Shown here: piece by piece, positions 8,303-15,534 of the stretch
How the letters are laid out: each line of letters starts with the position of its first letter
Numbering within the stretch: position 1 is the stretch's first letter
Source: Rikenellaceae bacterium
GTDB taxonomy: Bacteria > Bacteroidota > Bacteroidia > Bacteroidales > Rikenellaceae
NCBI GenBank assembly: GCA_020859685.1
Contig: JAJBVT010000066.1
Location: forward strand, 1-64,000
Length of the DNA: 64,000 nt
Direction of reading: 5' to 3'
Made by a program: the position numbers and the translations under genes
The notes under the pieces: generated by a model
Database searches by the model: none
Told to the model about the DNA's origin: nothing
What the model saw: only the letters and a program-made list of their open reading frames with translations

Positions 8303-8330
8303 AGAGGATACCTTTTTTAAGATATCCTCT
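8303..8330 (-). terminator. Hairpin terminator beside a tRNA 3'-end remnant
   Basis: AGAGGATA (8303-8310) pairs with TATCCTCT (8323-8330). On the minus strand seven T follow. It lies directly after the tRNA-like fragment 8334-8350, as in a complete tRNA gene. Confidence 0.65.
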
Positions 8331-8333
8331 GTG

Positions 8334-8421
8334 GTAGCGGGGGAAGGACTAACTGCGCATTTGCTTAAGCAAATGCTTGTTTTTTGTCTGTCGTCGCTCG
8401 GCATAGCTCAAATAAATTTGC
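8334..8421. repeat. Short repeat, copy B, with 17-bp tRNA-fMet 3'-end match
   Basis: 8334-8350 is identical to 8643-8659, the 3' end of the initiator tRNA gene. On the minus strand it even reads CCCCGCTACCA, i.e. with a CCA end that the intact tRNA gene lacks. It continues with TAAC, a perfect hairpin GCATTTGC-TTAA-GCAAATGC, and the conserved tail (TTGTTTTTTGTCTGTCGTCG, CTCGGCATAGCTCAAATAAA). Confidence 0.7.
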
Positions 8422-8469
8422 TCTGCCCTCCTCCCTGAAATATAGTTACAGAACCTTCTGTTATAAAGA

Positions 8470-8550
8470 GCAGGGGGAGGACTAACTTCGAATTGCAACG
8501 CAATTCTCGTTTATTTTCGTCGCGACTCGGCACCGTCTGCGAGCAGCCGT
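8470..8550. repeat. Short repeat, copy C
   Basis: It begins with a degenerate tRNA-end match (AGGGGGAGGACTAAC), then the hairpin GAATTGC-AAC-GCAATTC, then CGTTTATTTTCGTCGCGACT and CGGCACC. The tail diverges after that. Together with copies A and B it fills most of 8214-8643, where there is no credible gene. Confidence 0.65.
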
Positions 8551-8601
8551 GCTCTCACTGCTCCGAAAAGCCGAACCTACGGTTCGGTCCTTCCCCATAT
8601 T

Positions 8602-8641
8602 AAAAAACAATAGAGGGTCAAAAGACCCTCTATTGTTTTTT
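8602..8641 (-). terminator. Terminator of tRNA-fMet (perfect 18-bp hairpin)
   Basis: AAAAAACAATAGAGGGTC (8602-8619) and its exact reverse complement (8624-8641) enclose an AAAA loop. The T-rich arm lies on both strands, so it can act in both directions. Confidence 0.85.
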
Positions 8642-8643
8642 AG

Positions 8644-8716
8644 TAGCGGGGGAAGGACTCGAACCTTCGACCTTTGGGTTATGAGCCCAACGAGCTGCCA
8701 ACTGCTCCACCCCGCG
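8644..8716 (-). tRNA. tRNA-Met (CAT), initiator type
   Basis: This is a 73-nt cloverleaf on the minus strand. The acceptor is CGCGGGG/CCCCGCT with an unpaired first position (C1-T72), the anticodon stem carries GGG/CCC pairs around loop CTCATAA, and the T arm is GAAGG-TTCGAGT-CCTTC. The 1-72 mismatch and GGG/CCC pairs are initiator hallmarks, and the body closely resembles E. coli tRNA-fMet. CCA is not encoded (CTA follows). A terminator lies immediately downstream. Confidence 0.93.
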
Positions 8717-8888
8717 ATTTTGTGAGTGCAAATATAGCACTTATTATCATAAATGCAAAAACCTGTCCTGTTTTTCTTTTTTATTACAGCCAAATTTAAG
8801 GGTGCACCGAATGAAAAATCATCTTTCAAGAGACGAGTGACGGACGGTCTAAGAGTCCCCATAATCGTATATAACTCAGATTTCATTC

Positions 8889-10700
8889 CTATACGAGGGC
8901 CCCGGCCACCACCTCCGATATATCCCTCACGTCGCCGAAAGAGCGGACGATGGTCTTTTTGCAGAGAGGGCATGAGGTGACGAGCGTGTCGGCTCCGGTG
9001 GCTTTGTAATGGGCGGAGAGGGACGCGGCTATTCGCTGTTGGGCGGCCTCCCCGATTTCGAGGTTAGCGAGGCTGGCTCCGCAGCAGCGGGCATCGGAGC
9101 GGTTCTCGGACGCCTCGACAAGCCGTCCGGCACAGCGTATGACATCCCGCGGCTGTTCGTAAATGCCCGAGCCGCGGCCCAGCTCACAGGGGTCGTGGTA
9201 GGTATAGACAGCGTCCTGCCTGCCGAGTTCAAGCCGCCCCTGCCGTATCAGCCGCAGGATATACTCCGAATGGTGCAGGACCTCGACCGAACCCAAATCA
9301 TAATCCTCCCGGAATACCTTCAGGCAGATTGGACAGGAGGTGACGAGCGTTGTAATCCGGTGGTTCGAGAACAACTGTGAATTATGATCCATCAGACGTC
9401 GGGCGGCTTCGATTTCGCCCGAGAGCTTCAGAGGCCGTCCGCAGCACACCCCGCCCTCGCGGTCGGCCCACCAGACCTGCTCCCCGGCCGCGTCGAATAT
9501 CCGCTCCATCGAGCGCAGTATCTTGGGGGTCAGCAGAGTCATACAGCCTGCGAAGTAGCCTACCCGGCCGCTGCCCGACGAGCGGTCCGAGCCTGCCATA
9601 TAGGCATACCGGTCGTCGGCAGGAAGCGCCGAGAACTTCTCACGGCTGTTGAGCCTCAACGTATTGAGTTCGATCCCCACCGGACACCGCACCTCACACC
9701 GTCCGCACATCAGGCAGTTCGAGGCCACCTCGCCCGACAGGTTATGGTACCGCCGGTCGCGCAGGAAGTAGACCGACTGCACGTTGTCGATACCCGCATC
9801 GGCCTGCAACTGGCACGGATCTATGCACACCCCGCAACGGGAGCAGGACTCTATCTGGAAATGGTCGAAAGCCGAACTTTGTTCCCCGCTCCGCAAACCG
9901 AACCGCCGCAGGAAAATCAGCGGTATCTCGGTGAAAATGTGCATATAGCGCGAGAACGGCATCGAAACGAAGAACACACCCAGCACTATCGAGTAGACCC
10001 ACCACGCTACCACGGAGAATCCGGCCACGAACCCCTCCCCGAACGCCGAGACCATCCACCCTCCGAGGTTCCCCGTCAGGAATGACGGTATCCCCTTCAG
10101 TCCGGCCTGAGCGCTCTCGGCCAGAAGCCTGACGGGAAAAATAAGCCACAGGGCCGAGAGTGCTATCTTGTCGCCCAGCACATGTTTCGTGGTGCGTTTC
10201 ATCCCCAGAGCGCGGGAACGCAGGCGTTTGAACCACGCCAGCGCCACACCCGACAGGACGAACAGCAGCAGCAGGTCCATCAAGTTCGAAATCACCTTTT
10301 CGGCCGTGGCACCGGTCGGCGCCGGGGCGAAATATTTGTAAAACACATGGGCGTGGAGGGGGGCGAATCCTTCGGTAAGGTGGATGGAAGCCTCGACCCA
10401 CCCCACGGCAATCAGTAGGAACCATCCCAGCGCCAGACTCATATGCATATAACCCAGCAGCGGGTCTACGCGGAATATCCGCCGGTGTAATAAAGATTCG
10501 CTCACCACCTCACCCATGGCGCCGAACACCCTGCGGGACAGCAACCCCCGCCCCACTGCCGACTTGTCGGCAGGCGCCAGCCGCGAGAACCACCGCACGT
10601 ATTTATAGACGATAACGGCCAGCAGCACCCACACCCCTATATTGAACGGGATGACGAAGTGGTCATAATATCGGAATATTTCACCCTGCAATATATCCAT
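8889..10700 (-). CDS. HdrD/HdrE-like membrane iron-sulfur protein
   Basis: This 603-residue protein fuses a membrane domain to an Hdr-type catalytic part. About six hydrophobic helices (residues 17-35, 84-104, 137-157, 178-192, 222-246 and nearby) carry several His, like the cytochrome-b/NarI-like HdrE or QmoC domain. Two 4Fe-4S motifs follow (Cys286/289/292/296 and Cys329/332/335/339). Two complete CCG domains come next (C386, C419-C420, C456xxC459; C505, C539-C540, C577xxC580), the noncubane-cluster ligands of HdrB/HdrD. It probably passes electrons between the menaquinone pool and the soluble Hdr-like subunits; the disulfide or other substrate is unknown. It is the last gene of a five-gene minus-strand cluster, nine bases after the small HdrC-like gene. 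Confidence 0.85.
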   Translation of the reverse strand: MDILQGEIFRYYDHFVIPFNIGVWVLLAVIVYKYVRWFSRLAPADKSAVGRGLLSRRVFGAMGEVVSESLLHRRIFRVDPLLGYMHMSLALGWFLLIAVGWVEASIHLTEGFAPLHAHVFYKYFAPAPTGATAEKVISNLMDLLLLFVLSGVALAWFKRLRSRALGMKRTTKHVLGDKIALSALWLIFPVRLLAESAQAGLKGIPSFLTGNLGGWMVSAFGEGFVAGFSVVAWWVYSIVLGVFFVSMPFSRYMHIFTEIPLIFLRRFGLRSGEQSSAFDHFQIESCSRCGVCIDPCQLQADAGIDNVQSVYFLRDRRYHNLSGEVASNCLMCGRCEVRCPVGIELNTLRLNSREKFSALPADDRYAYMAGSDRSSGSGRVGYFAGCMTLLTPKILRSMERIFDAAGEQVWWADREGGVCCGRPLKLSGEIEAARRLMDHNSQLFSNHRITTLVTSCPICLKVFREDYDLGSVEVLHHSEYILRLIRQGRLELGRQDAVYTYHDPCELGRGSGIYEQPRDVIRCAGRLVEASENRSDARCCGASLANLEIGEAAQQRIAASLSAHYKATGADTLVTSCPLCKKTIVRSFGDVRDISEVVAGALV

Positions 10701-10708
10701 CGCCCGGT

Positions 10709-11059
10709 TTAGTATTCGCCCAAGATACGTTTAACCGCCATCACCACCGCCCGGGTGTTGATACCGCGCGGGCACACAAGGCGGCATTTGCCGCAGAGCA
10801 TACATTTGTTCAGTTCGTCGTAGGCCCCTTTGTACTCGCCCCGGCGCACGAGCGTGTGCACCCGGCGGAAGTTGAAATCGGTAAGGTTGCCGGCAGTGCA
10901 GGTCGCCACGCAGCACCCGCAGGCGATGCACGCCTGAAGTTCCGGCAGCTTGCGGAGCAGGCGCGCGGCCGCCTCGTGGTCGTTGGCGTCCATATCCACC
11001 GCCCTCGGCCTGCTGATGCTGTATCCCCAGTTTATCGATCTGTCGATTGCCATTTTCAT
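10709..11059 (-). CDS. HdrC-like 4Fe-4S dicluster protein (small)
   Basis: This 116-residue protein has two 4Fe-4S motifs: Cys44/47/50/54 and Cys86/89/92/96, the second followed by PRGIN. This is the ferredoxin module of HdrC, and of the N-terminal part of QmoC-like proteins. It probably wires the HdrA-like flavoprotein to the membrane HdrD/E-like subunit encoded nine bases downstream. A second, longer HdrC-like protein starts the cluster, so there are two distinct electron-transfer modules. An in-frame Met at codon 3 or 23 could be the real start. Confidence 0.85.
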   Translation of the reverse strand: MKMAIDRSINWGYSISRPRAVDMDANDHEAAARLLRKLPELQACIACGCCVATCTAGNLTDFNFRRVHTLVRRGEYKGAYDELNKCMLCGKCRLVCPRGINTRAVVMAVKRILGEY

Positions 11060-11168
11060 TATCTTTCTCAGGCCGGTTCGCCGTGTTTACCCGCCGGGGC
11101 GGGGTGACAGGACCCGGGCGGGCCGGAACCGACCCGAAGCGGCCGGTGAGTTCCCGAGGTAGGATCGG

Positions 11169-12176
11169 TTACCCCTTCGACCTTATATACTCCGCCGCTT
11201 TCACCGCGGCGGCGGCACCTTCGTTAATGCTCTCGCCCACGTTCTTGGGCGCGGTGACCGTCCCGGCGTAGAAAATTCCCGGGGCTCCGGAGCAGACGTT
11301 GCCGCAGAAACTGTCCGCCGGGTCTGCGAACCTGCTCGGCCGTAGCGAAATACCCGGACACCGGGCAAGCGCCTCGTTGCTCCTTCCGGCCTTCATCCCT
11401 ACGATAAGCACCAGCATATCCACCGTCATTTTCAGCGGGCGGCCGATAAGCGTATCCTCGGCCTTTATCTGCACACGGCGGTCCTGCGTCTCTCCGGCCT
11501 CGGATATCCGGCCCCGGATGAAATGGATATTACACCTCTCCTGAGCCTCGCGGTACATCTCCTCGTAACCCGGACCGAACATCCGTATGTCCATATAGAA
11601 GTTATATACCTCCGCCTCGGGAAACAGCGCCTTCATCTCCATCGCCTGCTTCACGCCCGTTATACAGCAGACGCGCGAGCAGTGGCACTGGTCGACCTTC
11701 TCGTCACGCGACCCGACGCAGTGCAGGAACGCGATGCGACGGGGTGCGGAACCGTCCCGAAGACGGACGCGACCCTCGTTGAACATCCGTTCGATATCAA
11801 CGGTGGTATAGACGTTGCGGTACAGGCCGTAGCCGTACTCCTCCTTGAGTTCGGCGGGGAACACCTCGAAACCGGAGGCCACTATCACAGCGTCGGCCTC
11901 CATCCGGCGACCGTCGGTCAGGGTTACTGAGCCGGGTGCAATCTCCACGGCTTCGGTGCCGGTAAGGATTTCAGCGCCGTCCAGCCTGCCTTTAAGCTCC
12001 GCCAGCACCTCCGCGGCGGGCGTAAGCGAGGGGAACAGTTTGTGCCAGTCGTTGAGCTTACCGCCGATATGGGTCGTTTTCTCCACTATAACCGGCGTAA
12101 GACCCAGCTCCCGCAGGGTGGCGGCAGCCTGCAAACCGGCCACCCCTCCGCCGATTATGATAACTTTTCCCGTCAT
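11169..12176 (-). CDS. HdrA-like FAD oxidoreductase (short form)
   Basis: This is a 335-residue flavoprotein. The FAD-binding Rossmann motif is at residues 7-18 (IIGGGVAGLQAA). The HdrA signature follows at residues 149-175: Cys153, then Cys164-x-Cys166, Cys170-Cys171 (HCVGSRDE, then DQCHCSRVCCITG). A second FAD-binding region near the C-terminus reads IFYAGTVTAPKNVGESINEG. It is about half the length of methanogen HdrA and lacks the extra ferredoxin clusters, so it resembles QmoA-type or minimal HdrA proteins. Its start overlaps the HdrB-like gene by four bases, implying translational coupling. Bifurcation is not implied by the sequence alone. Confidence 0.85.
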   Translation of the reverse strand: MTGKVIIIGGGVAGLQAAATLRELGLTPVIVEKTTHIGGKLNDWHKLFPSLTPAAEVLAELKGRLDGAEILTGTEAVEIAPGSVTLTDGRRMEADAVIVASGFEVFPAELKEEYGYGLYRNVYTTVDIERMFNEGRVRLRDGSAPRRIAFLHCVGSRDEKVDQCHCSRVCCITGVKQAMEMKALFPEAEVYNFYMDIRMFGPGYEEMYREAQERCNIHFIRGRISEAGETQDRRVQIKAEDTLIGRPLKMTVDMLVLIVGMKAGRSNEALARCPGISLRPSRFADPADSFCGNVCSGAPGIFYAGTVTAPKNVGESINEGAAAAVKAAEYIRSKG

Positions 12177-13258
12177 AACGTCCTCATATAGGGCTGTGAA
12201 GTACAGTTCATATTCACCGCTCCCTGGTCGGGTATCCCGAGGTATTTACCGTTGCGCCCCAGATATTTGGCCGCCGGGTCGTACTCTATTCCCAGCTTGT
12301 CGAGCAGCGGTTCCACGGCCACCTGATGCATCTGCATCCCGAGCGCCCACGGGTCGTACCCGAGCACCAGCCCGGCCATCTCCTCGTAGGTCAGCACCGG
12401 GATTCCCCGGCCGTCCTGCCCGTAAATAGCACCCTCCATCTCGGCGATTGTGTACTGCCACTTATCGAGGAACATGGCGCACCCGGGACAGTTGGTAACT
12501 ATGAAGTCGGGCTTGTAGCGCGACATCGATTCCAGTTTTTTCTGTGAATTTGCTATCGAAAACCCGCGGTTGGCCTGCACGAGGTAGTTGCGGAAACCGA
12601 ATCCGCAGCAGTGCCTGCGTTCGGGATAGTCCGTCACCTCGCCGCCCCACGACTCTATCATCCCGGCCAGCACGTATGGGAACTCCGAACCGCCCACCCC
12701 CTTCTTCGGGAACAGCTTGGCATAATGGCACCCGATATGCTCCACCACCCGCAGGGGTTTGCCCGTCACGGAATTTACCAGCTTTATCTTGCCTTGCGCG
12801 GCTATCCGTTCGCGGTGTTTATAAATTACGTCCGAAGTGTGGGCCACATTGCGGGGCTTCGTGAACTCCCGGCCGGTGGCCTTGTAAAGGTATTCGCGCG
12901 TCCGCTCCTCGGTCTCGGGGAACTCGTGCCATGTTTCGAGCATCTCTGTATATATCCCGAACGAAGTGATGCACGATGAGGTGAGGTTTTCGTACCCGGC
13001 CTCGGTCATAAGGGCGAACTGCCTGGCCACCACGGTCATAATCGTCTCCAGCGAGACGATATCGGTATGATAACCTATTCCCGTACAGGAGGTGTGTTTC
13101 AGGTCCTCTCCCACGTCCTTACCCAGATCGCTGCGCAGGATGGACAGGAAAGCCTTTTCCGAACCCGGAAAAAAGTTCTGCCGTATACAGCTGCGGACGT
13201 AGAAATAGTTGTCGTCCGCTATCTCCTTCTGGTACTCCTTCCAACCGGTACCCCTCAT
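12173..13258 (-). CDS. HdrB-like CCG-domain protein, first CCG incomplete
   Basis: This is a 361-residue HdrB/GlpC-type protein. The second CCG domain is complete (Cys177, Cys217-Cys218, Cys257xxCys260) and should bind a noncubane [4Fe-4S] cluster. The first is degenerate: Cys24, then Ser57-Cys58 where CC is usual, then Cys96 followed by ITS instead of xxC. So this subunit probably has one active-site cluster, not two. There is a ~60-residue C-terminal extension compared with typical HdrB. It overlaps the HdrA-like gene by four bases and lies 141 bases after the larger HdrC-like gene. Confidence 0.82.
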   Translation of the reverse strand: MRGTGWKEYQKEIADDNYFYVRSCIRQNFFPGSEKAFLSILRSDLGKDVGEDLKHTSCTGIGYHTDIVSLETIMTVVARQFALMTEAGYENLTSSCITSFGIYTEMLETWHEFPETEERTREYLYKATGREFTKPRNVAHTSDVIYKHRERIAAQGKIKLVNSVTGKPLRVVEHIGCHYAKLFPKKGVGGSEFPYVLAGMIESWGGEVTDYPERRHCCGFGFRNYLVQANRGFSIANSQKKLESMSRYKPDFIVTNCPGCAMFLDKWQYTIAEMEGAIYGQDGRGIPVLTYEEMAGLVLGYDPWALGMQMHQVAVEPLLDKLGIEYDPAAKYLGRNGKYLGIPDQGAVNMNCTSQPYMRTL

Positions 13259-13399
13259 AATAGGTAACTTTTTATCTGTCGGCCGCCCGCATACTTTCCG
13301 GAAGGCCTTTCCAGTGAACCCCGCCGGGTAAAGGGCGTTCGGGAATTATTGCACCCACCGCCGTTTGCCGAATACTACCCGGGCAATATCGTCCGGACA

Positions 13400-14098
13400 C
13401 TAAATCGTGTGCTCACCGCTGTTTGCGGTGTAGACATCCATAAAATAGCTGTCGTCCGCACCGTCGTAGCCCATTTCACGGGCCTTGCGGTCGGAGTGGG
13501 CCTCTATTTTGTCGAAAAATTCCGTTCCCCCGCTCACATCGAATATCCGGCGCAGCTCGGCCATCGTATCCTCGTCCACCTTGCGCAGGGCGCCCTCGCC
13601 GCCCGAGCGGTAGACCGGGGTAAACTGCCCGTATACCTCCTCGTCGTTATCAAGTATCCATTTCCAGACAGGCCCCTGCTCCGGGTGAAGCTCGGCGGCG
13701 ACCAGCTTCGGGTAAATACAGAACCCCTCGCTAATGATACTCCCCCCGATAACCTTCTTGATGGCAAACTGCTGGCGGCCCTTTTCCGACTCCACGAAGA
13801 ACCCCTCGATCTGCGACAGCCTCCGAAGGGCCTGAATCACATACCCTGGCGTATTGCCGCGCGGACATCGCGGGCGGCACGACATACACTCGCCGCAATA
13901 CCAGAGGGCATCGCTGCGCAGTATCTCTTCGATGGCTTCGTCGCTGCGGGACTGTACGATATTGACTATTTGCCGGGGGTCGTAATGATAGAACTCGGCC
14001 GAAGGGCATACACCAGTGCAGACCCCGCAGTTCATGCAGGAGGAGAGACCCTCGCGCATCCTTACGTCCTGCATCAGAATGTCGTAATATTTCCCCAT
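13400..14098 (-). CDS. HdrC-like 4Fe-4S dicluster protein (large)
   Basis: This 232-residue protein is the first gene of the Hdr-like cluster. It has two ferredoxin motifs near the N-terminus (Cys21/24/27/31 and Cys68/71/74/78, the latter ending PRGN) with the HdrC pattern CGVCTGVCPS. The C-terminal ~130 residues form an extra domain not present in short HdrC proteins. In Hdr complexes HdrC links HdrA and HdrB; HdrB follows here, so that role is likely. A TAATTTTG promoter lies 48 bases upstream. Confidence 0.83.
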   Translation of the reverse strand: MGKYYDILMQDVRMREGLSSCMNCGVCTGVCPSAEFYHYDPRQIVNIVQSRSDEAIEEILRSDALWYCGECMSCRPRCPRGNTPGYVIQALRRLSQIEGFFVESEKGRQQFAIKKVIGGSIISEGFCIYPKLVAAELHPEQGPVWKWILDNDEEVYGQFTPVYRSGGEGALRKVDEDTMAELRRIFDVSGGTEFFDKIEAHSDRKAREMGYDGADDSYFMDVYTANSGEHTI

Positions 14099-14145
14099 TT
14101 ATCGAGTTTCCGGCTACCGGGGCATGCAGACACACCCTTAAAATA

Positions 14146-14153
14146 CAAAATTA
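14146..14153 (-). promoter_or_regulatory. -7 element TAATTTTG for the Hdr-like cluster
   Basis: The minus strand reads TAATTTTG, an exact TAnnTTTG match 48 bases before the first gene. No -33 TTTG is visible at standard spacing. Confidence 0.45.
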
Positions 14154-14303
14154 CCCCCGGCCCGACTCACCGCGATAGGTTTTTTGACCCGTTTACCGTA
14201 GGTATTTATGCTTATTTGGGCGGCCGGTAGAATAATAAAGGGCAGTGAGAGCCACTCACCGGTGGTAGGTGGACCTTACTTAATAATTTCGGGTGATAGT
14301 TAC

Positions 14304-14489
14304 CTCTGATTTGCAAAAGTGCGGCCCGCCGGAGGCGAGTGGCGGGCCGCATATAATATATATCATTCTGAGCGGAAGCGAAGAATCTTCTTTAGTATAA
14401 AACCAACGGTAGATCCTTCGTCGTTACACTCCTCAGGATGACATATTACTTATGCCCTTGTCTCACCGCGGCTCCTCAGGATGACATCT
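14304..14489. repeat. Cluster of short dispersed repeats and a hairpin
   Basis: 14304-14342 resembles 22924-22963 (CTCTGATTTGCA and GCGGCCCG cores). A perfect 10-bp inverted repeat spans 14321-14350. 14363-14388 (TCATTCTGAGCGGAAGCGAA and onward) and 14411-14443 (AGATCCTTCG to CTCAGGATGACA), echoed at 14472-14489, belong to the 'ATCCTTCG to CAGGATGACA' family also seen at 27898-28005 and 46917-46950. No gene is credible in 14099-14795. Confidence 0.6.
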
Positions 14490-14568
14490 TTATTCACGGC
14501 AATGTTCCTTTCTTATACACTCCGAAGGAGTGCTCCCGGCGCCTTTTCGAGCGCCTTGACTTTTTTGT

Positions 14569-14689
14569 GATACTTTTTGTGTCAAGACAAAAAGTATCGG
14601 TTTTATTGTTTTTCTACTGGCAGGGCATAGCTTGCGAGCAGCCTCTGCTCCTAATGCGTTCGTAGGTCGTAACAAGACAAAAAGTATCG
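14569..14689. repeat. Inverted and direct repeat (GATACTTTTTGT unit)
   Basis: GATACTTTTTGT (14569-14580) faces its exact complement ACAAAAAGTATC (14587-14598) around a 6-base loop. CAAGACAAAAAGTATCG recurs exactly at 14583-14599 and 14673-14689, 90 bases apart. It looks like a degraded intergenic repeat, with no gene. Confidence 0.6.
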
Positions 14690-14782
14690 TTTTATATCCA
14701 CAAAGATAGACTCCTTGTTATATTACGGCTTCTCGGGATGCTACAAATCAGTCCCCGCCTCCCTTTATTGGAGAATTATTCG

Positions 14783-14790
14783 TATATTTG
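14783..14790 (+). promoter_or_regulatory. -7 element TATATTTG for structured RNA copy 1
   Basis: This is an exact TAnnTTTG match followed by CG, as in copy 2 (TATCTTTGCG). The predicted start is near 14796. No good -33 element is seen at 19-21 bases. Confidence 0.6.
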
Positions 14791-14795
14791 CGTTA

Positions 14796-14999
14796 TAGTA
14801 AAAAGGAACACAGCTTTATACCTGTAACAAAGTGAGCCCTTCCCGCTTCGGGGAGATTTGAAAACGGTATTGGAGTTGTCAGTCCTTGTTATGCCCCGGT
14901 CGCAGCGCCGGGGCATGGCTCGGGCGTGGCGACGACTTTCGTTTTCAGGGTGGCTCACATCCCGGTTGCAGGAGGTCGAAACCATGCCCTTTCTGTTTT
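14796..14999 (+). ncRNA. Structured RNA, copy 1 (6S-like candidate)
   Basis: This ~204-nt RNA has a long nested rod. From outside inwards: AAAGG/CCTTT (14802, 14988); CCTGTAAC (14821-14828) with GTTGCAGG (14965-14972); GTGAGCC (14832-14838) with GGCTCAC (14952-14958); a 5'-side hairpin CTTCCCG-CTT-CGGGGAG (14839-14855); GAAAACG (14860-14866) with CGTTTTC (14940-14946); GTTGTC (14875-14880) with GACGAC (14931-14936); and a terminal hairpin ATGCCCCGG/CCGGGGCAT (14891-14916). The element at 1079-1286 is homologous and keeps each helix through compensatory changes. Size, rod shape and an internal bubble with a side hairpin recall 6S RNA, the RNA-polymerase inhibitor. Other options are a Bacteroidales-specific RNA or a 5' leader. 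Confidence 0.6.
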
Positions 15000-15023
15000 C
15001 GGGAGGGCCGAAAAATTTCACAG

Positions 15024-15455
15024 ATGGAACATTTGAAGGATTTCAATCCGTTTACAGGCCGCCTCCCGGTATTGGGGATTTACCACACGTACACAGGTTG
15101 GGATTGGCAATTGGTAAAGGAATACCGGCCGGGTGAATCGGTGTGGAATTTTTATGACGATTATACTTACATAAACCGTGAAGGCTCCCTCTGGTACAAC
15201 GGCAGTGTCGTGGGTTTTGACCCTAAAAGCCCGGAAAAGGAGGGCCGGTATCTTTATATCCCTGAAATCAGCACTATCAAAATAGTATTTCCCCTGCCGC
15301 CTGTCGAGTATAGCGACCGGGAAATGTGGAACCGGGAAGATTACGAATACCTGCTTCTGGTAAATCTACCCGGAGACGGAACTATAAGGTGCACCGACTG
15401 TAATTCCCGCCGGCCGAATTTATTGTACATCCTCAGAAGGAGTAACCGGCGGTGA
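15024..15455 (+). CDS. Hypothetical protein downstream of structured RNA
   Basis: I do not recognise this 143-residue protein. It is rich in Tyr, Trp and charged residues (for example GIYHTYTGWDWQLVKEYRPG and WNREDYEYLLLVNLPGDG), with no signal peptide or membrane segment, and ends in a basic tail (LRRSNRR). This looks like a folded soluble beta-rich protein. The frame extends upstream through the structured RNA, so the start is placed at the ATG 25 bases after that RNA. A weak hairpin (TTTTCGG/CCGAAAA, 14996-15014) separates them. Confidence 0.5.
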   Translation: MEHLKDFNPFTGRLPVLGIYHTYTGWDWQLVKEYRPGESVWNFYDDYTYINREGSLWYNGSVVGFDPKSPEKEGRYLYIPEISTIKIVFPLPPVEYSDREMWNREDYEYLLLVNLPGDGTIRCTDCNSRRPNLLYILRRSNRR

Positions 15456-15534
15456 CGAGAATGAAGAAAGGAAAATCCGGCTCCCCGGAAATAGCGGGTC
15501 GGTATTTTGCCGGTAAGCGGTCGGCGCAGGAAAC

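Noticed and set aside
8482-8973. 163-residue open frame on the minus strand
   Set aside because: It reads straight through the initiator tRNA and its terminator, giving the well-known spurious RSKVRVLPPL-type peptide.
9384-10085. Plus-strand frame opposite the HdrD/E-like gene
   Set aside because: Shadow of the minus-strand CCG-domain gene, Arg/Pro/His-rich composition.
14821-14972. Structured RNA as RNase P RNA, tmRNA or SRP RNA
   Set aside because: None of the universal motifs of those RNAs (such as GAGGAAAGTCC of RNase P or the SRP GGAA tetraloop region) is present, and its size and rod shape do not fit.
14886-15023. N-terminal extension of the 15024-15455 protein
   Set aside because: It overlaps the homologous structured RNA copy 1; the peptide is just a translation of its helices.
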